Both the position numbers and the translations under genes were made by a program. Under the pieces are notes generated by a model, which saw nothing but the letters and a program-made list of their open reading frames with translations, was not told the origin of the DNA and searched no databases. This document shows, one piece after another, positions 53,337-64,000 of a DNA stretch of 64,000 nt. How positions within the stretch are numbered: position 1 is the stretch's first letter; each line of letters starts with the position of its first letter. Location of the stretch: contig NC_135558.1 of assembly GCF_964340395.1 (NCBI RefSeq), forward strand, positions 21,218,871 through 21,282,870, written 5' to 3'. This DNA is from Glandiceps talaboti. Lineage: Eukaryota > Hemichordata > Enteropneusta > Spengelidae.

Positions 53337-56300
53337 ATGTAATGAACTATTGGTAACTATTAGAGATTGATAATCATGAAATACTGTGGGCAAGTAGGTT
53401 TGCCCTTATGGCAATTGTAGTTCACTTGCCTGATGGACAAGTAGTCAGTAAAGTTAATTTTGAGTCCCACCATTATAATATTAATCATGACCTATGTTTA
53501 TATGGAAAGATAGACTTCTAGAACACATTGTTATATATATGGAAAGATACAGACATCTAGAACACATTGTCAATATATACCCATGCTTGGAGATAATGAT
53601 GCCTGTGACTATTAGCTAAATGTGGATAAACATTCAAAATGGACAAATGTATGTATAGCAATAAACCATACCCATAGCAACAGTCAAGATAATGGCGTTT
53701 TGTTGAAAGCAGTCTCCACTGACTTGGCAAGCCAGCAAAGTTTAAATTGTCTAGTACTTAGTGCAGAAGAGTTGGTCTACTTAATTGAATGCACAATAAA
53801 ATATTTAAAATATGAAAATGGGCATATTGAAATAATTTACATGAAATATAAATCTAGTTTTACTAAAGTTATCTGTGATACACAGGAAAACGATCATGAC
53901 TAAATGAAAGACTTCTTGCATTAATCTAAATATTAAGCACACCTGTATTGATGATGAGTTGAGTCATACAATGCTTCTCATTTAGTTGTTTTATTATATT
54001 TATAGGTACGTGGACAGGGCAAATTTATGTCTATGTAGTTTTAATTGATACAATATATATCTAATTTTACCATTGCCTTTCCTTCTTTGAAAGAAAATAA
54101 ACTAATATTTGAAAAATAGTTTAAACTATTTTGGGTGACACATTATGACCACAATTTGTCCTGATTATTACACAATAATTGTCAGTGATTGGGAAGTCTC
54201 AAAACACCAATGTGACAATGGACCCATTCCAGCAAAAATGAATGGGCCATTTTCAATTTCAATGGGCCATTCAGAAATTCTAATGGCCTCAAGTTAGCAT
54301 TCATGATCCAACAATAAAGTGAAATAGTTAAAATGAAGTAACCATCAATTCTACAGTTTTATTGACAGAATATGAGCTCACACATAGGGAGGTTTCAAAT
54401 GTGAGAGATGCATCTTTCAATCACAGGTCATTACATAACAGTTAACTATTATAACAAAATCCAAACAATGATGAGCACAGGGATATATTAGTCTCTATTT
54501 AACAGAGGTTTTTATTAGCCTCTTTTTGTCATGAAATTTCCTTAAGGATTCCTCAAAGTTGTGGTCTTTGAGACCTTTACCCTCAAGTCAAACTCGTAAT
54601 AGTCTCTCACAATGTAGTGGTGAGAGCCTATTTCTGATACGGTCTATAGGGGTACGAAAGTAAAAGTGTTCTTATGTAGTCACATGAAAATTAAATACAT
54701 AAATAAGTAAAGTAATATTTCTGCTTGTTATTGTTTGTACAGTAGGGAAGCATGTTCAAGTCGTGAACCGTAAGTCCGTACTGTATGAAGCCATGCAACC
54801 GTTGTAAGCCTGACACGGAAAAGTGGACATTGCGGCGGTAGTTTTCTGTGGTAGCGATTTGAGTTGTTACCTACAAGATTAGTAATGGTGTTGATAAATT
54901 TATACTTTAAGTATTTATTCTAAAACATCGGTGATCATAATCACTGATTGTAACATTCATTCAAGGAGTTGACGTTATAATGATTTTTAACCACAAATAT
55001 GGCTGCCATTCAGTAAAAGTGATATATATGCACTCCAAAAATAATGCTTGTAAACATTGTAGCCATGTGTAAATTTACAACAATGCGTCTGTGATAGGCA
55101 TGACCAGTTGGCTTGATTTTTAATAACTGACTGTGCTCATAATGTATATAGCCAACGAGTGTTAACCTCAAGGGAAGAGTGCATGATTATCTAAAATCAT
55201 ATGCTGCTCAATTACGTTTGTTTATCATGTAATGGCTAAAAGGGATCCCCTTGCCATGTATTGAAGTTACCGACATTATGCATGGCATTGCTCAAATTTG
55301 AACGGTTTAGACATTACCTATTACAAATGGCCCAAAATCATCATGGAGGTCGAAGAATGCACTGAAAGGGTACATTCAAAATCTAAGTTTTATACCAGAT
55401 ACATGGAAGTGACTAATATGGTATTATGCTCGATTAAACTTAACGATACACAAGAAAATTGCTTTCAATGTCCAATATGTTGAGGACAGTGACCCAGCAA
55501 ATGGGCCAAACATAGACTGAATCCTCTAAGATTGAACAGGTTAATGTTTATCATACCTATTGGCCCTGCCATAGATGATTTGAAGTTCCTGGAGTGCAGC
55601 TAGAAGGTTTGCAGGTAAAATGTAAACTACAAACTATATGTATAACAATGCTGTTGTCTAATTATTTTGTACAATAAAGACTGGACGTAAAAGTAGTATT
55701 GTTTTTTCATTTGCCACTTGAATTCAAATCATTTCAATTCTGTTCTTGGTTAATATTACCTAATTTAACAAACATTAATTTCTTGATTTTATGATAACCC
55801 AAGATTTGCAGTTGGGACCCCCAAATTTTCAGACCTTGGGTTCAAATGACCCTTTTAATCCAAAAGTGATGTAAACCCCTGGACCAGTACTATCAGTATC
55901 ATTACAAGGTAAACACATTTATTGACCTAAAACAAAATCTATAATGTGGAATACTATATCAAGAGTAGTACAGTATCATTACAAAGCAAATACACATTTA
56001 GTGACATAAAAAACAAATGCAAATGATTTACCAAAAGGTACTGACTCCTAAAGGGTGTTAACTACAAATGCAAGAGATTTTAAGACATACATTTGAGAAG
56101 TCAATACTTGTAACTTGTATAAATTTGTCATCTGTGACTAGCTACCTCGGGGAAGAAACATTTCCATTTATAAACCTGTATGGGGCCATATTCCATAGGG
56201 GTAACTACTTAACTTCACTAACAGCATATATATAATTACAAAACTAAAATTCTTTGTGTAAGACTTTGTAATGCTTTTGACTATGCAATCCAAATACCTT

Positions 56301-57421
56301 GGTGTTCTGCCCCACTGTAGCTAAAACATAATAGTGCAAACACTATGTCTGCCACCCAATTGGCTGTTCATCTAGTTTTTGCTGTACTTCTAAAGAGTTC
56401 TAGTGCAAATCATTATGCAAATTACCACTCTTATTAACTTGTAAATATTATGCTAATTATCCACTGTCCTTGTAATCTATCCTAGGGAGAATACCATACC
56501 TATAAAATAGCATCAATACATGATTTCTATTATTACAGTTTTATCCACATTTTGATAGCAGATCATCAATATAGGAAAACTTTAATACCCATTGTAAACT
56601 GGAAGCCTCATGTCCAGTAAACATCTTTGCATATTCGCTATTCAGAGGATGTACATGTATTGAGTATTGGCAATTTCTGATAGATCTCATATAAATGTAA
56701 GGGATTCATTATATATCTATTGTCTCCAGTCCTAATTCACCAATTTCTTCATTTATCCATATTCTCAAGCAGCGTATGTAAGTATTTGTCATGGAACATT
56801 CCTGCAAGCTGAGTGTGGGACTCTCTGTATCAATGTGCAAGTTAAATTTTGTTTTATAAACCTATTGCTGATTGGTTTATTATGTTCCATAGTTCGCACA
56901 CATTTTTGTTATGATCGAAGAATTCCCCTCGCAACATATCGATTGTTCATCCACACACTTCAGGTGAAAAATTACTCGTGTTCAAACCAGCTCGCAACAG
57001 ACTTTGTAATGATCAAGCCACCATGGGTACGGTACCCATACCTGTGACTCACTGACTATATGAAGTGCAACCGGAGAAATGGCAATGACTACAAGTTGTC
57101 AGATCAATCAATTAATTGTAAACATGCATGCAATAGCAATATTATGTGGTCATCATGAACCATTGTGTCGTGTGCCTCGAGCTCCGGTAACAACCATAGA
57201 ATTTTCGGTCATACTCTGTGCACATATATTGCAACAATGTTTACAAATTTAAGTTGTCTAGTATATCTGGAATTAGTTGTTATGAATGTGAAATAAAGGA
57301 ACTATATGTTTTTGCAGAGTTACACAAAACATACACACAAAGTAAAGATGTCCTTGGTGTTGTTATTTAAATCAGTAATAACCTGGTTTTAACTTGTTTT
57401 TCTGCCATAAAAAGGGACAAA
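53337..57421. other. Intergenic: no gene identified
   Basis: AT-rich, with short duplications (TATATGGAAAGATA... near 53500-53560) and a 17-bp palindrome at 57023-57039 (ATGGGTAC G GTACCCAT). Short frames at 53622-53903, 55298-55483 and 56835-57047 match nothing known and lack splice support. Confidence 0.5.
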
Positions 57422-57505
57422 AATCCCACACACCAATGGGCAGAGATGGAAAATATCACACTTATTGTGAGATATTCCATCTCAGCCCATTTAAGGTGTG
57501 GGATT
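57422..57505. other. 84-nt hairpin next to the 48-bp array
   Basis: The left arm AATCCCACAC...ATGGGCAGAGATGGAA (57422-57460) pairs with the right arm TTCCATCTCAGCCCAT...GTGTGGGATT (57466-57505), with about 32 paired bases around a 5-nt loop. Internal mismatches at the middle and near the loop are like those of a miRNA precursor. A very short MITE is the alternative. Confidence 0.72.
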
Positions 57506-57511
57506 CTATTA

Positions 57512-58975
57512 TTCTCTTCTCTCAGAATTTGTCTAAGAACTCTGAGATATGGATAACTGTTCTCTGTCAGTATTTGTTTAAGAACTCTAAGATACAGATA
57601 ACTGTTCTCATCTGTCAGTATTTGTTTAACAACTCTAAGATACAGATAACTGTTCTCTTCTGTCAGTATTTGTTTAAGAACTCTAAGATACAGATAACTG
57701 TTCTCATCTGTCAGTATTTGTTTAATAACTCTAAGATACAGATAACTGTTCTCTTCTGTCAGTATTTGTTTAACAACTCTAAGATACAGATAACTGTTCT
57801 CTGTCAGTATTTGTTTAACAACTCTAAGATACAGATAACTGTTCTCATCTGTCAATATTTGTTTAACAACTCTAAGATACAGATAACTGTTCTCATCGGT
57901 CAGTATTTGTTTAACAACTCAAAGATACAGATAACTGTTCTCATCTGTCAGTATTTGTTTAACAACTCTAAGATACAGATAACTGTTCTCTTCTGTCAGT
58001 ATTTGTTTAATAACTCTGAGATACAGATAACTGTTCTCATCTGTCAGTATTTGTTTAATAACTCTAAGATACAGATAACTGTTCTCATCTGTCAGTATTT
58101 GTTTAACAACTCTAAGATACAGATAACTGTTCTCATCTGTCAGTATTTGTTTAACAACTCTAAGATACAGATAACTGTTCTCTTCTGTCAGTATTTGTTT
58201 AATAACTCTGAGATACAGATAACTGTTCTCATCTGTCAGTATTTGTTTAATAACTCTAAGATACAGATAACTGTTCTCTTCTGTCAGTATTTGTTTAATA
58301 ACTCTAAGATACAGATAACTGTTCTCTTCTGTCAGTATTTGTTTAATAACTCTAAGATACAGATAACTGTTCTCATCTGTCAGTATTTGTTTAACAACTC
58401 TAAGATACAGATAACTGTTCTCATCGGTCAGTATTTGTTTAACAACTCTAAGATACAGATAACTGTTCTCTTCTGTCAGTATTTGTTTAATAACTCTGAG
58501 ATACAGATAACTGTTCTCTTCCGTCAGTATTTGTTTAAGAACTCTAAGATACAGATAACTGTTCTCATCTGTCAGTATTTGTTTAATAACTCTAAGATAC
58601 AGATAACTGTTCTCATCTGTCAGTATTTGTTTAATAACTCTAAGATACAGATAACTGTTCTCATCTGTCAGTATTTGTTTAATAACTCTAAGATACAGAT
58701 AACTGTTCTCTTCTGTCAGTATTTGTTTAACAACTCTAAGATACAGATAACTGTTCTCTTCTGTCAGTATTTGTTTAATAACTCTAAGATACAGATAACT
58801 GTTCTCTTCTGTCAGTATTTGTTTAATAACTCTAAGATACAGATAACTGTTCTCTTCTGTCAGTATTTGTTTAACAACTCTAAGATACAGATAACTGTTC
58901 TCATCTGTCAGTATTTGTTTAATAACTCTTAAGATACAGATAACTGTTCTCTTCCGTCAGTATTTGTTCTGAACT
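57512..58975. repeat. 48-bp minisatellite, about 30 copies
   Basis: The unit is GATACAGATAACTGTTCTCA then TCTGTCAGTATTTGTTTAAT and AACTCTAA. A few units lack 3 nt (45 bp). Because every length change but the last is a multiple of three, a 512-codon plus frame (CQYLFNNSKIQITVLI repeated) stays open until a 1-nt insertion near 58929. A minus frame (DENSYLYLRVVKQILT) is open too. No start context, signal or splice structure supports translation. Confidence 0.96.
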
Positions 58976-60374
58976 CCTGAATATTCTTATGCTGAAAATG
59001 TGTTTGTTTGGTCAAAAAACTATAATTCCAGAACTATACTGAACAGATAGAGCTGAAATTTATTGGGTATACCTCTGGGGATAAATAGATGATGTTGAAT
59101 TCACATGATGATCCCATTGGCCATGTATGCATTTTAGGGTTTAAAAACCCCACTTTAGGTCAAAAACTTATATCTGAAATCAATCGTGACCATTGTACCC
59201 CAACACTTCAGAAAAAGTACATCAAATCAGAATACAACAAATCTGTGGCAGTTGAAGGAGATCAACAGTTGACAAACTAGTACTTTTCATTTGGTATTAA
59301 CATTAGGTCAGACTGTATAGATCGAGATATTGATGACAGTAGATTGACCACCAACAGATTAAATAATACACCTTTTGATTAGTAAACATGTGCAAGATAT
59401 ATGATAATATACTGAAAAAAATAGCATCAATGGCATTGTAGCCAAAACTGTGCATTTTGTTTGCTTATGTTTATCTGGTAGCCTAGCCAAATGATAGTAT
59501 ATCAGGTAAAGGAAACAATGCAGCACCTTATTGTTACTTTTACCATATATGACATCGTTTGGCTGTTGCATGGTATTGTTGCGGGCCATATTTGCATTCA
59601 ACTTTGGTTGTTTATTAATTGGCCTAGGCAACCCAATTGTTATCTTGGCCATATACACCATTATTTGTCTGTTGTTATTGGTGTAGTTTTGTTGCTAAGG
59701 CATATTTGAATACATATTTGGAATTTTTTTTCACTTGCCTAACATTCCCAGTATTCATATTTACAATATAAACAATAATTGGTTACTAGGGCCAGTTTTG
59801 TCAATAAGTTTGAAACATTATAACTGCAGAATAACACCTGTTGCACTACTACTACTGAACCTAGCTTTATCAGTTCAGTTGTGCAAAAAATCAAACTGAA
59901 AGTGCTATTGTCACACAAATTCTGCCTTTCAGGTATTTGTGGACAAACTAAGGTGACAATGAGGGTGAACTACCATGGTAGTTCATGGTCAACCATGGTC
60001 ACTTAAGTCCAGCAACAATTTACAGTGGCCATTGAGGTAACACAACAAGGCTGCATATACCCCACAGATATAATGACCCTGACACTGTCTGCACAGGAGT
60101 CCAAATAAACCAACACATATTTTGGAGTAAGTGCAGCCAAGCTTACATGCTCAATGAGAACTGAGAAAGACTTCACAGATACACCATTTTATAGGCCGAG
60201 AAAGTACCCACCCGACCATCCCCCAACACCCATCCCCACCCCCATACCTCAGCCATCCCTACCCACACACACACACACACACACATCCACTCACACCAAT
60301 CCACCAATATTATACTTAACATCATATCTACCAACCTACTGACTAAAATACCTAGTACCTTAGTCTACACCTAA
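58976..60374. other. Intergenic: no gene seen
   Basis: AT-rich, holding a 20-bp perfect palindrome (59966-59985) and an (AC)n stretch at 60262-60284. Two GGCATTGTTGC..GGCCATATTTGC-like snippets near 59570-59710 suggest an old repeat. Confidence 0.5.
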
Positions 60375-60970
60375 CTACCTACATACACCTATCAACCCAC
60401 CTCCTCCTCCCCCACCATTCGACCTAACATGATATCTAAAAGCCTAATTAGTACCTCAATTAACCTACCTATCTATATATATCTACCTATACACCTATCA
60501 TAGTATCAATCGACCTAACCCCTCCCCCACCATTCAACCTAACATGATATCTAAAAGCCTAATTAATACCTCAATTAACCTACCTATCTATATATATCTA
60601 CCTACACCTATCATAGTATCAATCCACCTGACCCTTCCCCACCATTCAACCTAACATGATATCTAAAAGCCTAATTAATACCTCAATTAACCTACCTATC
60701 TATATATATCTACCTACACCTATCATAGTATCAATCCACCTGACCCTTCCCCACCATTCAACCTAACATGATATCTAAAAGCCTAATTAATACCTCAATT
60801 AACCTACCTATCTATATATATCTACCTACACCTATCATAGTATCAATCCACCTGACCCTTCCCCACCATTTAACCTAACATGATATCTAAAAGCCTAATT
60901 AATACCTCAATTAACCTACCTATCTATATATATATATATCTACCTACACCTATCATAGTATTCAACCCAG
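60375..60970. repeat. 112-bp repeat, 5 copies
   Basis: ACCATT(C/T)(A/G)ACCTAACATGAT starts at 60414, 60529, 60641, 60753 and 60865. The unit includes CTAATTAATACCTCAATTAA and a (TA/TC) stretch that is expanded in the last copy. Confidence 0.94.
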
Positions 60971-61094
60971 CCACCATTCGACCCCCCCCCCCATCAGCCT
61001 ACAATTCTACCATATGTACCATCCTATTGACCTAAACACCTACAACTATTCCCCTACCCACACACCCACCAACTAAGCATTCTACCTATATTCT

Positions 61095-61352
61095 ATACAC
61101 ACACATACATATACACATGCAATCATACATGCATACATACACATACAATACATAGTTACATAATTTATATATACATTTATACATACATTTATACATTCAT
61201 ACATACATACATACATACATACATACATACATACATACATTTATACATACATACATACATACATACATACATACATACATACATACATACATACATACCG
61301 TACATACATACATACATACATACATTTATACATACATACATACATACATACA
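61095..61352. repeat. (CATA)n microsatellite
   Basis: Long runs of CATA broken by TTTATA and one CCGTA. Confidence 0.96.
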
Positions 61353-63390
61353 TAAAAATATATCTACAGCTATCAACCCACTAACATATGTATCTACATA
61401 ACTGCCTAAAGAGATTGTCAGCTGCTAAGTTTGTATAATATTTATACACAAACACTTTATATGAAATTATCTAGTTTTCTATGTTTATGTTGTACTTTCA
61501 ACCTTAGTATATTGTGTAATATTGATAGTCTTGACTTAAAATGTTGAAGTGTAACTTCTTTGCAAATGGGATGTAGACCTTGAAATGCAAATAAACAAAC
61601 TACTATTAAACTATTGTCCTTAGCCTATCTACATAGCTGCCTATTGTTCTACCTACATCCTAATATACTTAGTACTTTGGATTACACTGATCAAGGGTAT
61701 ATCAATTACTTTAAAGTATAACAGTATGAAATAGCTGTTCTTAATTACAATTAAGTTAATTATACTTTCTGAGCTAAAGTGAAATTAAACTCAACTGTTT
61801 TGTTTTCAAACTGCTCACAAATGACAAAAAGTAGTGCAATTAAGCTAAGATAGCAACAACTGTTTACCAAATCTTATATATAAAAATGCATTTAGTCCTA
61901 ATATTGGCAACAAACACGAGTGATAAGTGAATGAAAAGCAAGCACATGTACTTGACTAACAGTCAAGGTGACTGACTGACTATGTAGTAAGTCTACAAAA
62001 AAGTGCACAATACATGTCTGACCTGGATAGCTTATTCCAACCAAACTTCATGTCCAAATATGCACATTTCTTTGTTTTGTAACCAAAAATGGTCGAATGA
62101 CGGACATATTTATCATTAAAATGCATGTTTCCCTACTGACTAAGCTTATTAGATAGTGACATCATTTGAATGTCTACAACCATGTTATCTATGATGAACT
62201 TTTCAAATGAAACATTAAACTTGAAATGTATGATAGATTCAAATTATCCAGTCTTCACGTATATCTCTGAATAAAGGAATGAATAAATGGGCCGGTTTCA
62301 ATCAAACCAGGCATAACTGTCAGATACTGTAGTCTAGGTATGTACACAATATGAACCTAATGGTAGTAACATTTGTCTTAAAAAAATTGGAATAGCAATA
62401 AAGCTATATGTTGGAAATGTGTCTGTGAGATGAAAACTTGTGAAGTTAGTTAGTTAATTAGTTTGTTAGTTCATTAGCAAGTTAGCTGGTTGGTTAGTTA
62501 GTTATTTAGGTAAATAACAAGCCTTCATCCCAACAAACTCCAAATAATTCTCCTTATTCCTGCTCTGAATTGTTTGGAAAATATGTCATTATTTGGATAA
62601 ACTACATGTATTCAGACATACACTCGATCAATTTGGGTAGCATACAGCTGAGTAAAGGCCAAATGACAATATCCCATGCAAAAAATTCATCATTGATAAT
62701 GTGGATGTAGACATTCAAATGAGACCTCTATTCATTAAGCTTCCGGCATTAGCTGGCAAAACACTCTAAAAAAGCTTCCATCATGATAACATGGGGTAGA
62801 CACTTGAATGGAGTCTCTATATATGCCTGACTTTTTTGGAGTTATACAATACCTTGTACCTAATTCATTCACTAATTCATTCTCTCTATCTAGCGAACCA
62901 TGACAGATTTTTGCATTAGCGGTTCATGTGTGACTTTCCCCACTTGGTGAGCCAGCAAGGCGGGTGTCATAAAATTTGTTTGTATCCCTAAAGCTATTTG
63001 CAATGTCACTGATAATGGGTCAGTAAAACTGATAACTGATATGACATTGAGCTTAGCTTTGCCTGTGGTGTTATAGCTTTGCCTTATGTGTTATGTAATA
63101 GTGCTTTACCACATTTGTAAATATTGCCAACACACATTATTCAGTGATAAGAAAGATAAGAAACCTCACTTCCTTAGATACTAGATTCTGCAATGTAAAT
63201 ATACTAATCAATGATCAAACTAACAAACTCACTCTAACTAGCTATTAGTAATTGGTAAATAAGTCTTCCTAGAAGATATAGAACAAACTCAAATATTTTA
63301 CTTCCATGTGATTATAGATTTGAAATTTATTTTCTTTAGTTATGTCAGTTCACAAGGTAAAGTACTGGGTGAAATATAGATATAAATATA
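61353..63390. other. Intergenic: no gene seen
   Basis: AT-rich with no protein-like frame. (GTTA)n-like sequence is at 62442-62505. Near 62790-62830, ACACTTGAATGGAGTCTCTA repeats a phrase also found at 15360, a trace of a dispersed repeat. Confidence 0.5.
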
Positions 63391-63560
<170 letters not shown>

Positions 63561-63693
63561 CACCCACACACATCTAGACACACACATCTACATATACCTC
63601 CCTACACCTAATCCATTCACCCCCATCTACACCTTGGCACACCCATACAAACACACCCATCAGCATACCATATTCTAAAAAAACATATCTGCA

Positions 63694-63695
<2 letters not shown>

Positions 63696-63728
<33 letters not shown>
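63696..63728. repeat. (AC)n microsatellite
   Basis: About 16 AC units within a C/A-rich region. The remainder to 64000 shows nothing further. Confidence 0.95.
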
Positions 63729-63730
<2 letters not shown>

Positions 63731-64000
63731 ACACTCTTACACAATCTCCAACCCCCCACCCCATCGCGCCTCCAAAACCCCCAACCCACCTTTCTCTCCT
63801 AAAAAATGGTATAAATGTGATGTATTTCTGAGTCTTCATTAAGCATGTGAGCTTGGCGCCTAACTCCAAAAAATGTCTTGGTTGATGAGAGTCTTGCACA
63901 AACAGTATCAAGGGTCACACACATATGTGCTGTATATGCAACCTTGTTGTGCCAATTGGCCATCTGGTCATGTTGCTGGCCTTGCCGTCTTAAGTGTCCA

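Noticed and set aside
57394-58932. Plus-strand open frame of 512 codons
   Set aside because: It consists almost wholly of a 48-bp minisatellite, the opposite strand is open too, and no gene context is seen; kept only as a finding.

Overview
This window is animal nuclear DNA: AT-rich, intron-dominated, with GT-AG introns, no operons or Shine-Dalgarno sites, and very many micro- and minisatellites. The only gene recognised with confidence is a choline-transporter-like protein of the SLC44 family. Its exon structure, together with relics of hAT, Ty3/Gypsy and PIF/Harbinger-type elements, suggests a marine bilaterian invertebrate (lancelet, hemichordate or lophotrochozoan). I cannot place it more precisely from sequence alone.

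Positions 1-36,874 (minus strand): the 5' half of the SLC44 gene. Eleven coding exons join in a continuous frame to give the first 385 residues. The rest lies beyond the left edge. Exon 1 (36,784-36,874) is separated from exon 2 by a 29-kb intron. Exons 2-11 lie between 7,767 and 312. ETS, CCAAT and E-box motifs lie just upstream of exon 1. The introns hold tandem arrays with units of 46, 47, 50, 50, 55, 58, about 60, 68 and about 83 bp, a 1,008-bp Harbinger-like element, and two large inverted duplications. The ~83-bp array in intron 5 is built from the 3' end of exon 5 with its splice donor.

Positions 37,000-44,400: mostly non-coding. It holds a decayed B-box (TRIM-like) fragment near 38.3-38.7 kb, a 62/69-bp array, a GC-rich hairpin and an acidic ORF built on a GAT microsatellite.

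Positions 44,490-48,150: a 3.7-kb satellite of 60-bp units. Because 60 is a multiple of three, it produces long but probably meaningless open frames. Just beyond it (48,802-48,950, minus) is a convincing but unidentified first coding exon with a strong donor, followed by a 24/72-bp minisatellite.

Positions 49,400-64,000: repeat graveyard. It contains a tRNA-like SINE head, a Gypsy reverse-transcriptase remnant, a hAT-transposase C-terminal relic, a miRNA-like or MITE hairpin directly beside a 48-bp array of about 30 units, a 112-bp array and long simple repeats. No intact gene is seen there.

The most unusual observation is the exon-derived array in the SLC44 gene: eight extra copies of an authentic exon end plus splice donor, each preceded by an acceptor-like sequence, next to the real exon.
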